Positions 46,280-60,140 of a DNA stretch of 64,000 bases are shown here, one piece after another. This DNA comes from Metarhizium brunneum. Its lineage: Eukaryota; Ascomycota; Sordariomycetes; Hypocreales; Clavicipitaceae. The position numbers and the translations under genes were made by a program. Position 1 is the first letter of the stretch; the number at the start of each line of letters is the position of its first letter. The notes beneath the pieces were generated by a model. The model worked only from the letters and a program-made list of their open reading frames with translations. It searched no databases and was not told the DNA's origin. The stretch is from contig NC_089422.1 of NCBI RefSeq assembly GCF_013426205.1, positions 4,836,001 through 4,900,000 on the forward strand. Direction: 5' to 3'.

Positions 46280-49200
46280 GGTGTCAACGTGTTCCACCGA
46301 CTGTAGAAACCAACGCTCTCGTCCCAACCAGCAATGACAGTTCCTATTGATGATTGGCCGTCGTCACAGAGTGAGTGTAGGTGGTGAGAGAGATGGCAAT
46401 GCAGCCAAATACACAGTCAACACTAGTTGGATTGCTGCGATGTTTCGACCAACAATGGCGTTTCGGAAGGTGAAAGTAACGCTCAAGAGGCACTGCCTTG
46501 ATTGGCAATTGTGTCGGTTTCGCGACGGCAACGAGGAAATATTCGAGACCAGCCCGGATAGTCGAAATTGATGGTGCACTCAAGCAAAGGGATAGCCCAG
46601 CCCAGCCACTGCATCAAGCGAGTTTGGGTCGGGCGCGATGAGTTGGCTTGTTTTGGCCGTCGAGGCAGGATGCCGCATTCAAGGCAAGCCGAGGCCAGAG
46701 ATTTAGCACGGAGCCAGGATCGAAGCGAATTAAGGCGGAACAAGAAAGAAAGCAGAGCCAAGAAGATGCAAGAAACACGAGGTCACCAGGCCCGAAGATG
46801 GATATCCGATATCCCGTCAAACAGCCAGCTGCATTCGAAGCGGAAAAAGGGAACGACGGCAGGGGAGAATCGCGCCCAGTGACGACCGTGTCTTGAAGAC
46901 GAGAAGACAACGACGGGATTGGACGGCGCGAGGGACGACGTGGCTCAGGAAATGGAAAAGAAAGAAAAAAGAGACGACCCGAGGTCGAGAAGGGGAGGAT
47001 CAGAGTGGCGGGGGGGGAGGAGAAGAAATAAACGTAGAAACGACGAAGAGGAGGAATATACGGAGCACGAGGGTGGACGAGAGTCGGGGGGGGTTTATGG
47101 CTCAAACAGTCGCTCGAGTGGTCGCCCAAGCACTCACAGAGGCCGTGGCGTCGGGGCAAGGCGGCGGCGGCCGGGAGCCACAGTCAAGTGCTCAAGTGCT
47201 TAGGGCTCGAGGAGGGGACTGGAGCCATGGGAGCATGGGGAGCATGGGAGCATGGGAGCATGGCATGGCATGGGCCCGGGAAAGCACCAAAGAAGTCTGG
47301 TTCGTCCTCGGGACCAGCTGGCGGGAGAGACGGGAGAGGGGACTGAGCGACAGCGACTTGGCTGAGCGGCCGACTGATGGAACATTGAGCTCGACGGCAC
47401 ATTCGAGTCAACGCGGGCTGACTTGGCTAGCTCAGGCACAGGCAGGCACAGGCACAGGCGCTGGCAAGGGCTGACCGGGGTCGATATGTTAGCGGCACAA
47501 TGAGGAGACCGAGACCAGTCGAACTGACGGGCATCTGGGCCTGGCAGGCATGGCGGGACCGGTCTTTGGTCCAACCCGTTGAGCGAACAACATTGAACGG
47601 GCAGGCTTGATCCCTCTGATGGTGTGGAGACAGCCGGTGGGCTGGTGGACGGATGGACTGGCAGCTGGTGCGCGAGAGGATTGCCCGGCGCTGAGTGGAC
47701 GAATCGAACTCGGACGACGACGTGGGACTGGTCAGTGGTGACGGGCAATGCCAATGGCCACCACCGTGGACCATGGCATGAATTGGCTCTGGCATGGGCG
47801 GCGCGCGGCGGCACAAAGAGAAAGGCAGCCACATCATGTTGCGCTGCGACTTCGGGTACAAATTCGTGCTGCCATTGTCCAATATTGCCAGTGTATTTTC
47901 ACGTCGCAAAGTACATTGACTTGAGCTTCTGGCTAATTCACGTATTGACTTGAGCTGGACGGAGAACGGAGCATCGCCCCCGAGGGGTGTGCAAAGCTGG
48001 CTGCAATTTTTGGTCCCAATGCCAACATTGAACCAGATTTTTTATTGACCTCACAAGCATGTCTCGCCTCGCCCTACTTCAATTTTACTTGTAGGTGCCT
48101 GCTACTGCTAAGTGCTTAGAAACCCGCGAGTTGTCTGGGCTTTGTAGTGGCTTGGAGCCTGTGCGGCGTGCGGCGTGCGGTGTGCGCAGCGGTGCGTGAC
48201 TCCTTCCGTCCCTCTGTCATCGTCATCAGCTCAGTGTTCCTTCCATCTCTAACTTGGACAGGCTGACATTCGATTACCTCAGGCACCCTCAGTAGGTATG
48301 TGCGGAGCAATCCCTCCCCCTCACCTAACTTTGGGACGTTATCAAGAGTCGTGCTCATCAGCATTGAAATGTCCTGGCGCGTCAACTCTCCTTTTTTCTT
48401 TACCTTCCGCCTTCACCATTCCTACTGCACTGAACACAGCCTGTTAGACGCGCAGCTTTACCCGGGATCTCGTTGCGAGTGGGGTGGTTGAAAGTCATCG
48501 TCTCAGTGGGGTGTCTTAATGCTTCCTCGAATGTCCAAGCCTTTTGGCCCGTTTTCCTACCCCCCTCCCCCTTGCCGCTGCATCATGAAGCTGGCCAGTG
48601 CTCTTCTCTGTCACTACTCATGCCCATTTTTATCGCCTTCTTGCATCTTTGACAGGCAAAAACACTGCGTTGCGACTCCGTAAGTTGTACTCCTCGCCAT
48701 ACCGTACTAGTAGCTTTACTACTTTATGTACTCCGTGCATACATTATGACTTATGCACGACAGAGGCAGACTCTGCCTACCCACACATGTACACAGGACC
48801 CCAGGCAAGTCGATGCGGCGCGGTCTCGAGTTGCGCGTCACCCGATCATTTTGCTCGGAGACCATCTTCATCCACCTACTTACTGAATAGTATAGCCAGG
48901 CAAGCTTGACAACTACGGGTTATATCCAGCTATATCCAGAATTCGCAGTAAATTCCCGACCAGTATCATTGCTCAGATCGATGCTGCTCTCAGCTATCAG
49001 GACAGCAAATGAAACATGATTTAGACTTGCGCGCCCAATGTGTTCCCCCTTAGCCGCTCAGGGGTCCACACCCTTCACCACCTCAACCAATCGATAGAGA
49101 AGGCAAGTGGAAGAACCATCCTCCCAGCTATGAAAGCTCGCGTCTCTGTACCAAAAGCAGAGCCAGGCACAATACCCTCGCTGACGTTGATTCCTCCAGC

Positions 49201-52200
49201 AAGGCAAAACGCCATCGGGACGCCCTATGTTGCGAAAGCTCCTTTATGCATCCATCGGCCGTCCTGGCGGGCCATCCGTGTAATGCCTTGGCAGTCGGCG
49301 GTTCCTGAGACTGCCGTCCGAGCCAATCCACTTTCCACTACAGACCCTTTGTTTTCAGGCACGAGACGTGATGACTGGCTGAATCTAACAACCGCCAGTG
49401 ACGGAAACTAACAACTCCACGGATTGGTCACTAGTACTAAAAGTACCGCCATGCATTCCCGACCCCAGCCAGTGTGGTTCTCCCAATGTGCATGATAATA
49501 GTACCTACCTTGACCTAGTTTACTACGTCTCTCCCTGGTCAACATTAATCGAGTAAACCTTGGCCTCGGAGCGTACCAGCATACATATGACAATACTAAT
49601 ACCTGATGCGACGAGTTTAGTTCCTTCTGTTCCACCAAAGGTAGGAAAGAGAACGCATTACACGTATTAGGCCCAGGCGGTCAAAAAAAAGAAACAACTT
49701 GTTCACGGCAACAGGACTGCATGGGCATATGATATGTACTAGGTCTTGTTGCGTGTCTCGACTGGATGTTGGTCTGTTCTAATGCGACCCGGCCTATACG
49801 CATATACCTTACCGATATCCAGAATCGAGAAGTTATGGTTCTCTAATAGCACATTGCTACCGAGCGCCTTTTCAACCATTCGCAACCAAAGACGACGCAA
49901 TCCAAAAGCCACTGTAGGGGTCGGAGACACCAATGGAGTTCTCAAAATATCATCTGAGCCAAGACTTGATCGCGACCAGCATTGGCAACTAGAATCAAAA
50001 TGTGAATGTTTCCAAGTGTATCGGTCATGTTTCCACACAACAGAGGTCAGTGCAACCTTTATTTGCGGCTGCCCCGCTGTTGATTTCTCGCCAACCGATG
50101 CGAATGGTTAATGGGCAATGGCAGTCTCACTGACCTCTTTCTCGCAATTTCGGATACGCAGTACACGGACGGTCGAGATCTAGTGTTACTGCCACGAGAA
50201 ACTAGACTCAGCTCTGCGACTACTCCGTACTCTGTACGGAGTACCAATGCAAGCAACAGTGGGGAACATGTGGGCTTCATGCGCTACGCGTGCCGCTGAT
50301 TTATTAGGGCTACACTACAAGAGTACCTGAAAACCCCTTATCCAAGTTTCCGTCTTACAGGCGCATTCAAGCCTTTCCACACATGCATGCTTTGGGCAAG
50401 CAAGACACCTGATATGATATTGCCCGCAGACTCACTCTGATGAATTTCTAGCCAACCCCAACCGAGCCGGCCAACAGCCATCTTTTGCTTGGGTGCATGT
50501 TGACAATGTGCGACCCCTTGTCAAGTCCATGTCGAGGCCAATGGCCATTTTGACTGGGCACAAATGAGCACTCGAGGGCTATGTTGCAAGGCCTGCTAAA
50601 CATGAAACACGCCTGGAGCACCGCTTCAGAATGGTTTCCCGTTTACGGAGTACGATTAATGGCAATCTGGCTCTGGTTGGTCCGCAGGCGTCCTCCCACA
50701 CCCCTTCAAGTCTCCATTCCCACGCACCTGCATATCGGCCCACTCATAAACTGGAGCAGCTAGCACTCATATCCTTACCTCTGGGACGGAGGTTCGGCCG
50801 ACAGGGCCATCAAGTACGGCTGGGAAAGTTTGGTCGGCAACAGCGTGTACGTACATATGTGCATACATACAGTATGATGCTATCCATGTAGTGTCATGGA
50901 GGAATACAACTCTCTGCGTCCGGCTGTTCCATGGTGAGACCGAGTTTACCTTATTCATGAGCACACATGTCAGGGACGGTTTATGGCGAACCACGTGGAT
51001 GATGCTGCACGCTTTCATAAAGTATCCATCCAAATTGGAAAAGGGTGGATTTAGGGTTGCCAAGCGTGGTGTAGGGTAGCAGTTCTCGCCAACCATGTAC
51101 ATGGACGGCGGCGTCTTCTGGACCTAGGCTGAGGAGACGGATCGGGAGCTGATTCGTGTATTAGGTAAGGCTTGGAGTGCCCGCAGTTGCCGCGTTTCGG
51201 GATACGTACCATTCGAATATTTGAATTTACTGCTTGATCGTCCCGTCTAGCCGACGAGACTGAAAACCGGGACTGGGACATAGCTGGCACTGTGACGAGG
51301 CTGGTCCCTATCTAGATGGCTGAATCGGAGACGACACCGGTCGAAAATAGCTTCGTGGTTTCGTTTCCTGTCAAAAAGTCTGACCATGCTGGACAGGGAT
51401 TCCTAACAGAACTCAAAATGGAGTTGTGAGTTCCTGCCGATACGGACTAAACTGGGTCGTCACGATGACATGCATCCGCTGCAGGACCCCTTGGGCAATT
51501 TAAAACGACAGTGGGTGCTGCAACGCCGAAAAGAGTGCGAAGCCGCAAGGCGATTGGAAGAGTGGCTAATACGCAAGGCTGGAAAGTTGCAAAGATGTCG
51601 GCACAATCCACCATGGCGAAGTCTGTGGGCTGCCAGCGAGGGAAGAATTCACACCACCACCAAACATTATCAAGCAACGAGGAAACTCGCCAATCTGAGA
51701 CCAGAACGATCAGTGGTAAACCATGATCCACATTTTCGAATGGAAGCGCCGTAGAGTCGGCCAGCCGGCGGGCAGCCGCCTCCGGGGTGGGCTCTGACAG
51801 AGCCAAGCAACCAAGGTGCCGTTTCAGAAGCTGAGGGACGCTGATCTTGGGCCAAAATTAGGCTAAGCTTAAGCTGAGGGAGCCAATCAGGAAGCTGAAG
51901 AGCTCCCCTGCAAGCGACTCGCAGTCCAGATGTCGCCAGAGCCAGCCAGGTTGTATGCCCACTCGCACAATGTTTCTTTGCATCTGGATGGCGGTCACGG
52001 GTCGGATGCCCTTTTCGCCTGTTGGCGAGACGGGCAGCACGAAGATAACAACGCCGCAGGGCTGGGCAACGCAGGGCAGGGCAGGGCTGGGCAGAGAGAG
52101 CGCCGATGTGCTTACTACTACGGAGTACTAGTAGTCGTACTACTAGTACTCGGTAGTTGATTGGCCGGGGGTGGAGGTCCCGCCCCTCCCAGGAACACAT

Positions 52201-55200
52201 GCAGCAACCAATCGACTTTTACCGCCGGGTTATTCTTAGAAACGCGCTGGGCGGAACAGATTGTCATCAATGATCATAGGCCGTGGGCAGCCCAGAAAGA
52301 AAGAAGGACTGAATGAAGGGAAAGAGGACAGGCACCGCCGGCGGCACCGGTAGCAAAGGCAAAAAGTGCCGCCGGATCATGCCATCCAGTCACTCAGACG
52401 CAGCTGTACTCGCGCAAGAGTCGATGGACTGGACGCTGCATAAAGGAATAGCAGCTGCAGCGACAACGACGATCGACAATGGCGAGTTTAGGGCCAAACA
52501 CCGGCGACCGATTTATGCACAGAACACAGTGTGCCAGATAGGTCAAGCCACCGACACCACAGGCCCGTCGAGGTTAACTAGCCGCCGATGAGCAGGTCTG
52601 GCAGGACTACGGGCCGGAGGACGGAGGAGGCACCATCAGCTTGGGCCAAGGTCCAAGAGTTGTCTGGTGCCGGGAGATGATCTCTGTAGATGCGGAGTGG
52701 CTCGCGGAGGCTCCTCTGCCATACAGTTTTCTTAGGTAAGCGAGTCTCCACGAGCCAACCCGCATCCGAGGAGATACTCGGTGTTTGCGGGCAGCGTATT
52801 CCCACATGTTCCTCGCCTCATGGTCGCCTCAGGCCGGTGTGGTCCGTGGAGACGGACAAGACTGCAAATGCCTTGGACAATGCGCCGCTTGTCTCTTCCG
52901 AACCTCAAGCAGTCACTCGGCCAGATGCCCAACCATCCGGCCCCGCACCGTGAAATGATCTACTTACTACTGCGCTGCTTTGACGACCATTTTAGCTTCA
53001 AGCCTCGACCCTGGGTTCATTCTGTGTTGCTAGCCTCCAGGTTGATCTGCTAGTCTCGCGACGGCGTCATACGGCATCGTTATCGCCAAGTTGGTTCCCG
53101 AGCCGCGCGCCATCGTCCATCCAACGCTCTAGCAGCAGCGTCCTCGTGAGCTCTCTTGACACCTCGCTGAGCCATCGGTGCGCCATACTCCGCCACGTCC
53201 GTGGCTCTAACCAGATGCCGTATCGAGTCCGTCTGCAAGGCTGATACAGCCTACTGCCAACCTGAAACAGGCCCAAGCTTCCTTTCACGTACTGGACTAT
53301 ACAAGACAACACCAAGTTGAACATCTCCACCATGGCCAGTCTCGACTATCACCTTCCTTCTGGGCAGCTGACGATTCCTTATTGGTGTGCTCTGCATGAA
53401 CTCCAAGTCTGGCTGACAAGTTGTATCATGCACTCGGTGCCACTCCTCTCTTCCTCTTGACGGCAACGTCTTGATATCATGCACTTGTGCTCCCCCCCCC
53501 AAACTCCGCCAAGTCACCCGTATACCCATACTTGCCACTAGCGAGAGCAAGAGTCATGCATAGCCCGGCCTGTCAAAGTCCGGCTGTTGCAAGAGAGCCA
53601 CACTGCGATGTGAGTTGCAGAATATGAAACCTGATACCCGCGCTTTCTAATGGGCCATGAAACAGAGAGGCTGTAGCTTCGTTCTGGAAGAGCCTAGGAG
53701 CAGGAGCTGTCCGAATTCGATGATCTCAAACTCGTCGACATGGCGTAAACGTCCCCCGGAAACACAACAGAATGGGCCATAGCTCTCATCCGAACGTATT
53801 CTAGTTTCACAAAGTTGCCTGGCCCGCTCAACATACATACGCATCAAGTCTACAGCGCCTTTACTGCCACCTTGGACATGCTTATCGTTCTCGATGACCA
53901 GATGGATTTCGTGTTACGCCATCGACGGTGCGATGAACTGGAAGTGGACTGCTCTTGTGACGGATGAGTTGGTGGCGTGGAAGCTAGACGCTGCATGACG
54001 TCGACCTTGACCTGCTTCCAAAACAAGCCGTCGTGCTTTCGTATAAGTGAACCGCGCGGTTTTGTTCCGTGGCTTGGTATAGCTCACATGGCAGCTTATT
54101 GTTTGTATTGGCTCTTTCTTTCGATTCGACGACGGTCGACATGGAATGCTAGTATAGAGGCTATAGTCTCCCCTTGCTGTCATGGTTATGTCGCCGCCGA
54201 CTCCCCTCCTCTTTGAGAAGAGACAGGCAGGCAGTGGAAAAGATAGACACCCATGATTTGGTCTGCTGACTACCTGGAGCTGACTCCTTCTGTAACACTT
54301 TGATATGACCAGCAGCGAATAAATTGGCCTTTCCATGTGCACTAGTTTCATCTAAGGGCTTGAGCATTTGGTCATTGGGTGCCTATTATCAGGATAGCTC
54401 AACCCACGGACTTGGAAGTCCTGAACTGCCGCCCCTCACTCTGGTATCAACGTCCCCGCATCATGCCATCCCGCAGTTTCGACTAAGATGGAATACGGGT
54501 ACATATTACAGACGGATATCATGGGTGGTCATTCACTGAGTAATTCATGGTTGGAAGTCGTACAACCCAGGGGATAGATGTACACGGCGGTACAGTCACA
54601 AGCTTACCTCGTGCTTCATGCGAGAACGGCGCCATCAGTCTTGTGTCCAAGATGTGGAAGCATATATCTGGAAAAAAAATGATGACGTAGAGGCTTGCTT
54701 CACCATGCTGCGAATGGGCCGTGAACCAAGCTCAAAAAAGATAGCAGCAGCAAGCACAGAATTCTACCTTTTTTCCTTTTTCCAAAACAGCACGTCTATG
54801 CTGAGCCACTGCCGTCGCAACCAGATTCAAAGAGCATCTGAAACGACTCAAACATCGACGCATCCCTGAATGTCAACACACAGACATACAGACAAGCAAT
54901 GTGAGGCAAAGATGGAGAATATAACAGGGAAAAAAAATGGAGGGAGCATGACACATCGTGGATAGACGCTTAGTTTATGGACGAGCGTAAGCGATGTTGC
55001 GTCCTTGTCCCCCAGCTGTTCCGTATCGTGCCGACCAAAAAAAAAAAAAAAAGGGTCCATGTCGAGCCCGGCCAGCACGGCGGCGATTGACCACGACGAC
55101 TAACCAGGCACGGAGGATATCAAGCGTGGAGAAGCGCCGAAGATAGTTGGCCGGCGCGCATGGCAAGCGAAAAAACGGCTTTCAAGCGTCCGTTGATATT

Positions 55201-57085
55201 CGGGCGGCCCGAACACGCTCGCCCAGCCGCCACGTATCAAATGGCAAATAGTCGACGCAAAACAAGGTCATCAGGATCGATGGGAGCTAGGAGACTGGCA
55301 GCAGCATGAAAAACGAAGCCCAAAGCAGCGCAGGCGTGTCCTCCAAGGCGAAGGCGTGTGCGGCATCGCCGCCGGCGACTGAGTCGTAGAAACAAACCCG
55401 TGCCATTTTATCCCGCCCTGGAGAAAAACAGAACAGAACAAAACCCTGGCAAAAGGGCTTGCGTCTTGTGTGAAGTTTAAGAAGAACCTGGGATTTCAAG
55501 ACGCGTCGCCCGGCCAAGGTTTTGCATCTTGCTCCCGCATGAGCGCTCTGCGAAATGCCATCTTGCCCTTCAGATGGGGAATTTGACTCTCAATGCGAAG
55601 AATCATGCAAAACATGTCAAGTCGTCGGAGGGGAGCGCTGCTGCAGAAACCCCCTCGTTTCAAGGCCATCTATACATATGTATGTACTCTGCCTCGGTAC
55701 ATGTTGGAGAGGGGGGGCATATCAAGACCCTGCCAAGGTGGTTTGCCACAGATTGCTGTATCCTCTTGATTACTTTTTTGATTTTCTGTAGATTCCTCTT
55801 CCCACCGGGGCGTTACTGTAGACGCCCGCGCCTGAACGACCACACCTCCTGCGTTTATGTAGCTTGGCCACTATGTAGGTGAGTGAGTAGGTTGTAAGCT
55901 GAAACAGGGTCTGGTGAAACGGAGGTGATGCGTCGTTTGGGATTGGCCGTTTTGGGTGGCCGGTCGAGGGTGCTGGATTTGCAGAGCGAGAGGGGTCAAG
56001 CTGGTTTGGACCATGCATGCCTGCTTCGGGGATAACCACGAGTGTGGCTCTGTTGATGGATGGGTTCTTGGTTGTTGATCTGTCTTATGCGAGGGCCATG
56101 TGTGCTGGGATGACGCTTGCTGAGGGCGGGGACATCGCCGGCCTCTGGCCTTTTTTTTTTGTCATGGTTGCAGTTTGGATGGCTGTGTTTGCGAGGCATT
56201 GATGATGGATGGGCGCTTGGACTGGGGGGGTTGGGCGGGTAATTGTTTTCGTGGCGAAAGGAAGAAAGAGAGAGATAGAGAGACATAGAGAGAGAGGGGG
56301 AGAGAGAGCACGCACTGGTGGAGTTGATGTTCGCCTTGGTTACATACATGATGCGTGTTGGAAACTGGAGGCCGCTTCACTCTTCTTCGCTATCGGGTAT
56401 TCAATATGAGCCTTGCAGTGTGTAATGATGTAGAGATGGTCACGGAGGCACAAGTCGAGTGTCTTTTTTTTTGTTTTCGTAATAAAGATGAGTCTTGGCC
56501 GTCAACTACGAAACTCTCCAAGCTCTTCGATTTGACATGTCTGTATATATCTTAGTGGAAATCAGGATAGTAAAATAGCCCTGCTCCTTCGCCTTCTTAT
56601 CCACACAACTCCGCAACGTCTATACGGTCTGTAGGGTAGTTCAGACGGGTATTGTATTTCATGATGCTTCAACTTGCATTCATATCTCCATTGCACCAAG
56701 TGACGATTATGACCTGGAATCAACCCCAGAACAAACTTGATCAGTCTGCATCATTATACATGCCAAAACAGCTTCGCGAGCTCACAACCCAAACTGTCAA
56801 CCACCCCTAGAAGCCTCACATCAAATGGTTAAGCAACCCGGTATGGTATTGTCTCGCTCACATAGCATATACAGCACGCTACACCTCCTACCCTATTCTT
56901 TCACCGTAATCTTCCTCATGCTCCCTCTGTCCAAGACAATAAAGCAAAATTGTCCTCCCAACTCCACGGCAGCCATGCACCGGTCCTCCACCGAGTCCTC
57001 ATCATCATCAAGGAAAAAATAAAAAAAATATATGGCCAAATCCAAGGGAAACCCCAGCGTAGAAGCTACCACGCGTGTCTACGTC
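46280..57085. other. Gene-free interval of about 10.8 kb between ste12 and coronin
   Basis: No protein-coding gene, rRNA or tRNA could be supported. Frames reach 210 codons (46.9-47.9 kb), but they are repeat-derived and overlap on both strands. The first 1.5-2 kb is probably the long upstream region of ste12. Local features: GGGAGCAT-type tandem repeats (about 47222-47268), CAGGCA repeats (47433-47460), GTGCGGC repeats (48160-48186), GGGCTGGGCA-like repeats (52057-52092), a C10 run near 53490, an A16 run (55037-55052), a GA-rich tract (56267-56308), and copies of the dispersed motif at 48728, 50221, 50234, 50644 and 52119. Base composition looks ordinary, so this is not an AT-rich RIP block. 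Unannotated non-coding transcripts or decayed genes are possible. Confidence 0.5.
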
Positions 57086-57635
57086 TCACGACCGCGCCTC
57101 CTCAAGCTCCAGTTCTAGTTGTCTAATGCGCTCACTCTGATCCTGCGATCCAGAAGTGTTGACTTTTTTCTTCAAGGACTCGACTTCGCCTACTAGCTGG
57201 GTGATCTTGTCGTTCTGAACAGTGATAATCTTGGCCTGGTTCTCAAGCAGCTGCTTGATCTGGTCCAGGGAGGCTTCGACGCCAACAGACGGCGTGGATG
57301 AGCGAGGTGCGGCAGCAGTGGAAGCCGTAGTAGGGGTGGGTGTTTTGGCCGGAGATGCTACCTTGGCTGGCTCGGGAGTAGGGGCAGGCTGCGTCTTGAC
57401 AGGAACGGGTAGAGGCTTGGGATCGTTTCGACCAGCAACTCGCTGCGTTGGTCGTGAGATTTCCTCGAAGCTGGATGTCTCGTCTTGGTCATCCTGGTCG
57501 TCCCCTTCCGTGTCCTGGAACTTGTTGGCCAAGTTAGAAATGGAGGTCTTCTGGTCGTTCATGGTGGGCGGGGGACCACGAGTAACAGGTGCTGGTTTCT
57601 GGACTTCCTGCTTGGGCTCCTCCTTCTTAACAGGC

Positions 57636-57670
<35 letters not shown>

Positions 57671-59474
57671 TTGAGCAGGGGGCTTGTAATCAGATGGCAC
57701 CTCCTTAGGAGCGCTGCCATCATAGATGCTCTCCAAGTCAATCTTGGCTGGGATCCCAGTCTTGCCCCCGAGCCACCCCTGTGCGCCGACAGCAGGCTTG
57801 GTGCCAACGGCGGGAGGGAAGATATCAGCCTGGAAGGTTTCGGCACGGCGGGGAACGGTGAAGGAAATGGGCTCGATGTAGCTGTCGTTGACGGTCTTGT
57901 AAGCTCGCATAATTTCATTTTCGTGGACCTGCGTTCGTTAGCATGTTGGACGTTTGCCGTCTTGTTCTGAGAGTCAGCAAAGCGTACGTTGATGCCACGC
58001 CTGGGCAAGAAGGCGATGCCTCGCTGAGGATCGGGAGACTTGTATTCGCTGAGGAATTCGAACTTGTCGTTTTCATATTCGTAGTAGCGAATGTTGCCGT
58101 CACTAGAAGCACGTCAACAAAGAGATCTCAAATCTATATAGAGAAACAAGTGCTTACCCTTTGCCAGCAAGGTACAGGCAGTTTGATCCCTCATCTACTC
58201 AAGTTAGTACTTCCCACTTCCCACCCGCACAACAAGAAATACACCAGGCCTGTCCAAGACTTACCCCAGAATGGCATGCAAACACCAGAGATAGAATCCA
58301 GCATAGTGAACCCTCCAATCGGCTCCGTCCTTCCCGGTTCCCACAGGCCAATTTGTCGCTCGCTCATTCTCGAGAAACCGGTAGTAGCAAAACGGTTGTG
58401 CTCTCCCATCCAAACAGCTCTGCTGTTCTTGGCGCCGCTATGACCAGCAGCCTCGTGGACCGGCTTCTCCTGGCGAACATCCCATACTCGAATCTTCTTG
58501 TCGCGAGAGGTCGTCACGAGCATGGTACCGCTGGCGTTCCACGAGAGACTCTGAACAATGTCGCTGTGCTTCAGGGCAAGAGAGGCCTGGCCAGTACCAA
58601 CGTCCCAAATCTTGATTGTAAAGTCGCCCGAGGCGGAGGCGAGGATATTCTCGGCGGCGGGGTTGAAGAGCACCTGTCCGACTTTCCTGTCCGACGATAA
58701 GGGGTCAGCAGCGTCCGTAATTATCGCCCATGTGGCCCCATGCATAATCCATTTGTCCCGGCATACCTCGAGTGACCAGCGAGCTTGCCCACAGGCGACA
58801 CATCAGTAATGTCTTCGGCGTCAGTGTACAGAGTAAAGTCTCTGGGGACCTCCCACACAAACACCTTGCCATCCTCGGAGCCGGAAGCGATGATATGATC
58901 GTTGAAAGGGTTCCTACAAAGACGTCTCTGTCAGTGCTGCCCGCAATGGGAAGCCCTTCGAGCAGATAGGGTCACAAACCAGTCCGTGTCCAAGACAGTG
59001 GCCGTGTGTCCCCGGAACAGAGGAATCTGGTCGGGCAGCTTGCCCCTCTCGTTCAGGGGGATCACGGCAAAGGCACCGCCGCCGGAAGAATCCCAATTGA
59101 CGGACAAATACTCGGGGTTAACCTGTGAAAGCACCGATGGTTAGCCATAGGGGCTCTGCGCAGGCAGCACAATGCTTGTTCCGGCATTGCGCAGCAAAAG
59201 TCAGTCCTTGCGCCGCCGCTTTGTCTTACCTTGACCAGGTTGGTGTCCCACGCATTACGACTAATGTGCAGGTTATCGTAGCAAAACTCCTTTCTCGTGG
59301 GCTTTCCAAATACATGACCTGTAATGCATCGCTTAGAGTCAGCTATGCCTGTTTTCCAAAACAACATGTCGTCGTGGTCGGCAGGGTCGGGGGCGAAGGG
59401 CAAGCAAGGCAGTGAAGTAAGTAGGCGTAGCTTGACATACGGTACTTGGAAGCCCTCACGAATCGGCCGGCCAT
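57086..59474 (-). CDS. crn1: Coronin (actin-binding WD40 protein Crn1)
   Basis: Eight exons: 59441-59474, 59230-59318, 58980-59122, 58767-58913, 58265-58686, 58158-58194, 57988-58102 and 57086-57928; 609 residues; every junction is GT-AG and frame-consistent. Coronin binds F-actin and modulates Arp2/3 and cofilin at cortical actin patches. Seen: the coronin N-terminus MAGRFVRASKYRHVFGKPTR, the beta-propeller with LFRGHTATVLDTDWNPFNDH, KIWDVG, SRDKKIRVWDVRQEKPV, and the coronin-specific GNIRYYEYENDKFEFLSEYK and KTVNDSYIEPISFTVPRR. The unique region holds a (PA)n tract near 410 coded by a GGAGCA repeat, an acidic segment DDQDDQDETSSFEEI, and a C-terminal coiled coil (IKQLLENQAKIITVQNDKI to the end) for oligomerisation. 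Exon 6 is only 37 nt. The intron-rich 5' half is typical of this gene. Confidence 0.95.
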
Positions 59475-60140
59475 GATGTCGGATACTGCTGCAGCACAGC
59501 TGCAAGGTTAGAGAAGAGGGATGTTCGAGGGGAGGAAGTGAGATGGCGAGAAGGGAGATAAGGATGGGTTTGCTCGCGTGAGGATTGGAAAATTGGAAAA
59601 AGGTGTCAATGGGAACATTAAAGGGTTTCGCCAGCTGGTGGAAGTGGCCTTGAGGTCACAAGACGGCGGCGGGCAGGGTGACACCAGCAAGGTACATGTA
59701 CAAGTACGTGTGCAAGACGGAGGGGCGGTGCAGAAGCGGAACCGCGTCAAGTCCAAGTACCTCCAAGTACCTACTGGGCGAGGTAGGAATTGCAGGGTAA
59801 CACACTGACAGGTACCCGCCCAACCGCCTAGACGCATTGACTTGACTTGGGGGGATCATCGGTGCCAAGTTGCCAACATTTCACTTGAAATACAGATCGA
59901 CCAGACCACTACATGTACTCAAGTAGATGGATTGATGTCTGCATGTGATGCCAGTCTGCCACCGTCAGCGTCTGTCTAGTACTTGCTATATACTACTTAA
60001 AGGTATGTAAAGCCCAGCAATCAGGTATTTGCACAGATGAATACCAAGTGCTATTTATTATCAACAGCTCGAGAAATGGACTCCGTCCAACCCAGTTCAA
60101 CCAGCACGCCTCCTGGCTGTGCCCCCTTGACGTCGTCAGA
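59475..60140. other. Intergenic, about 670 nt
   Basis: Upstream region of coronin, with short CCAAGTACCT and AGGTACCT-like direct repeats around 59755-59815. No gene-like frame. Confidence 0.55.

Noticed and set aside
46893..47832. Frames of 193-210 codons on both strands upstream of ste12
   Set aside because: They arise from repeated GC-rich units and overlap each other antisense; no family-like segments.
49040..50111. Two protein-like stretches (for example VPMAFCLAGGINVSEGIVP on the minus strand near 49200) in the gene-free interval
   Set aside because: Frames are interrupted, strand is unclear, and I could not tie them to a family. They might be relics of a decayed gene; a translated search would decide.
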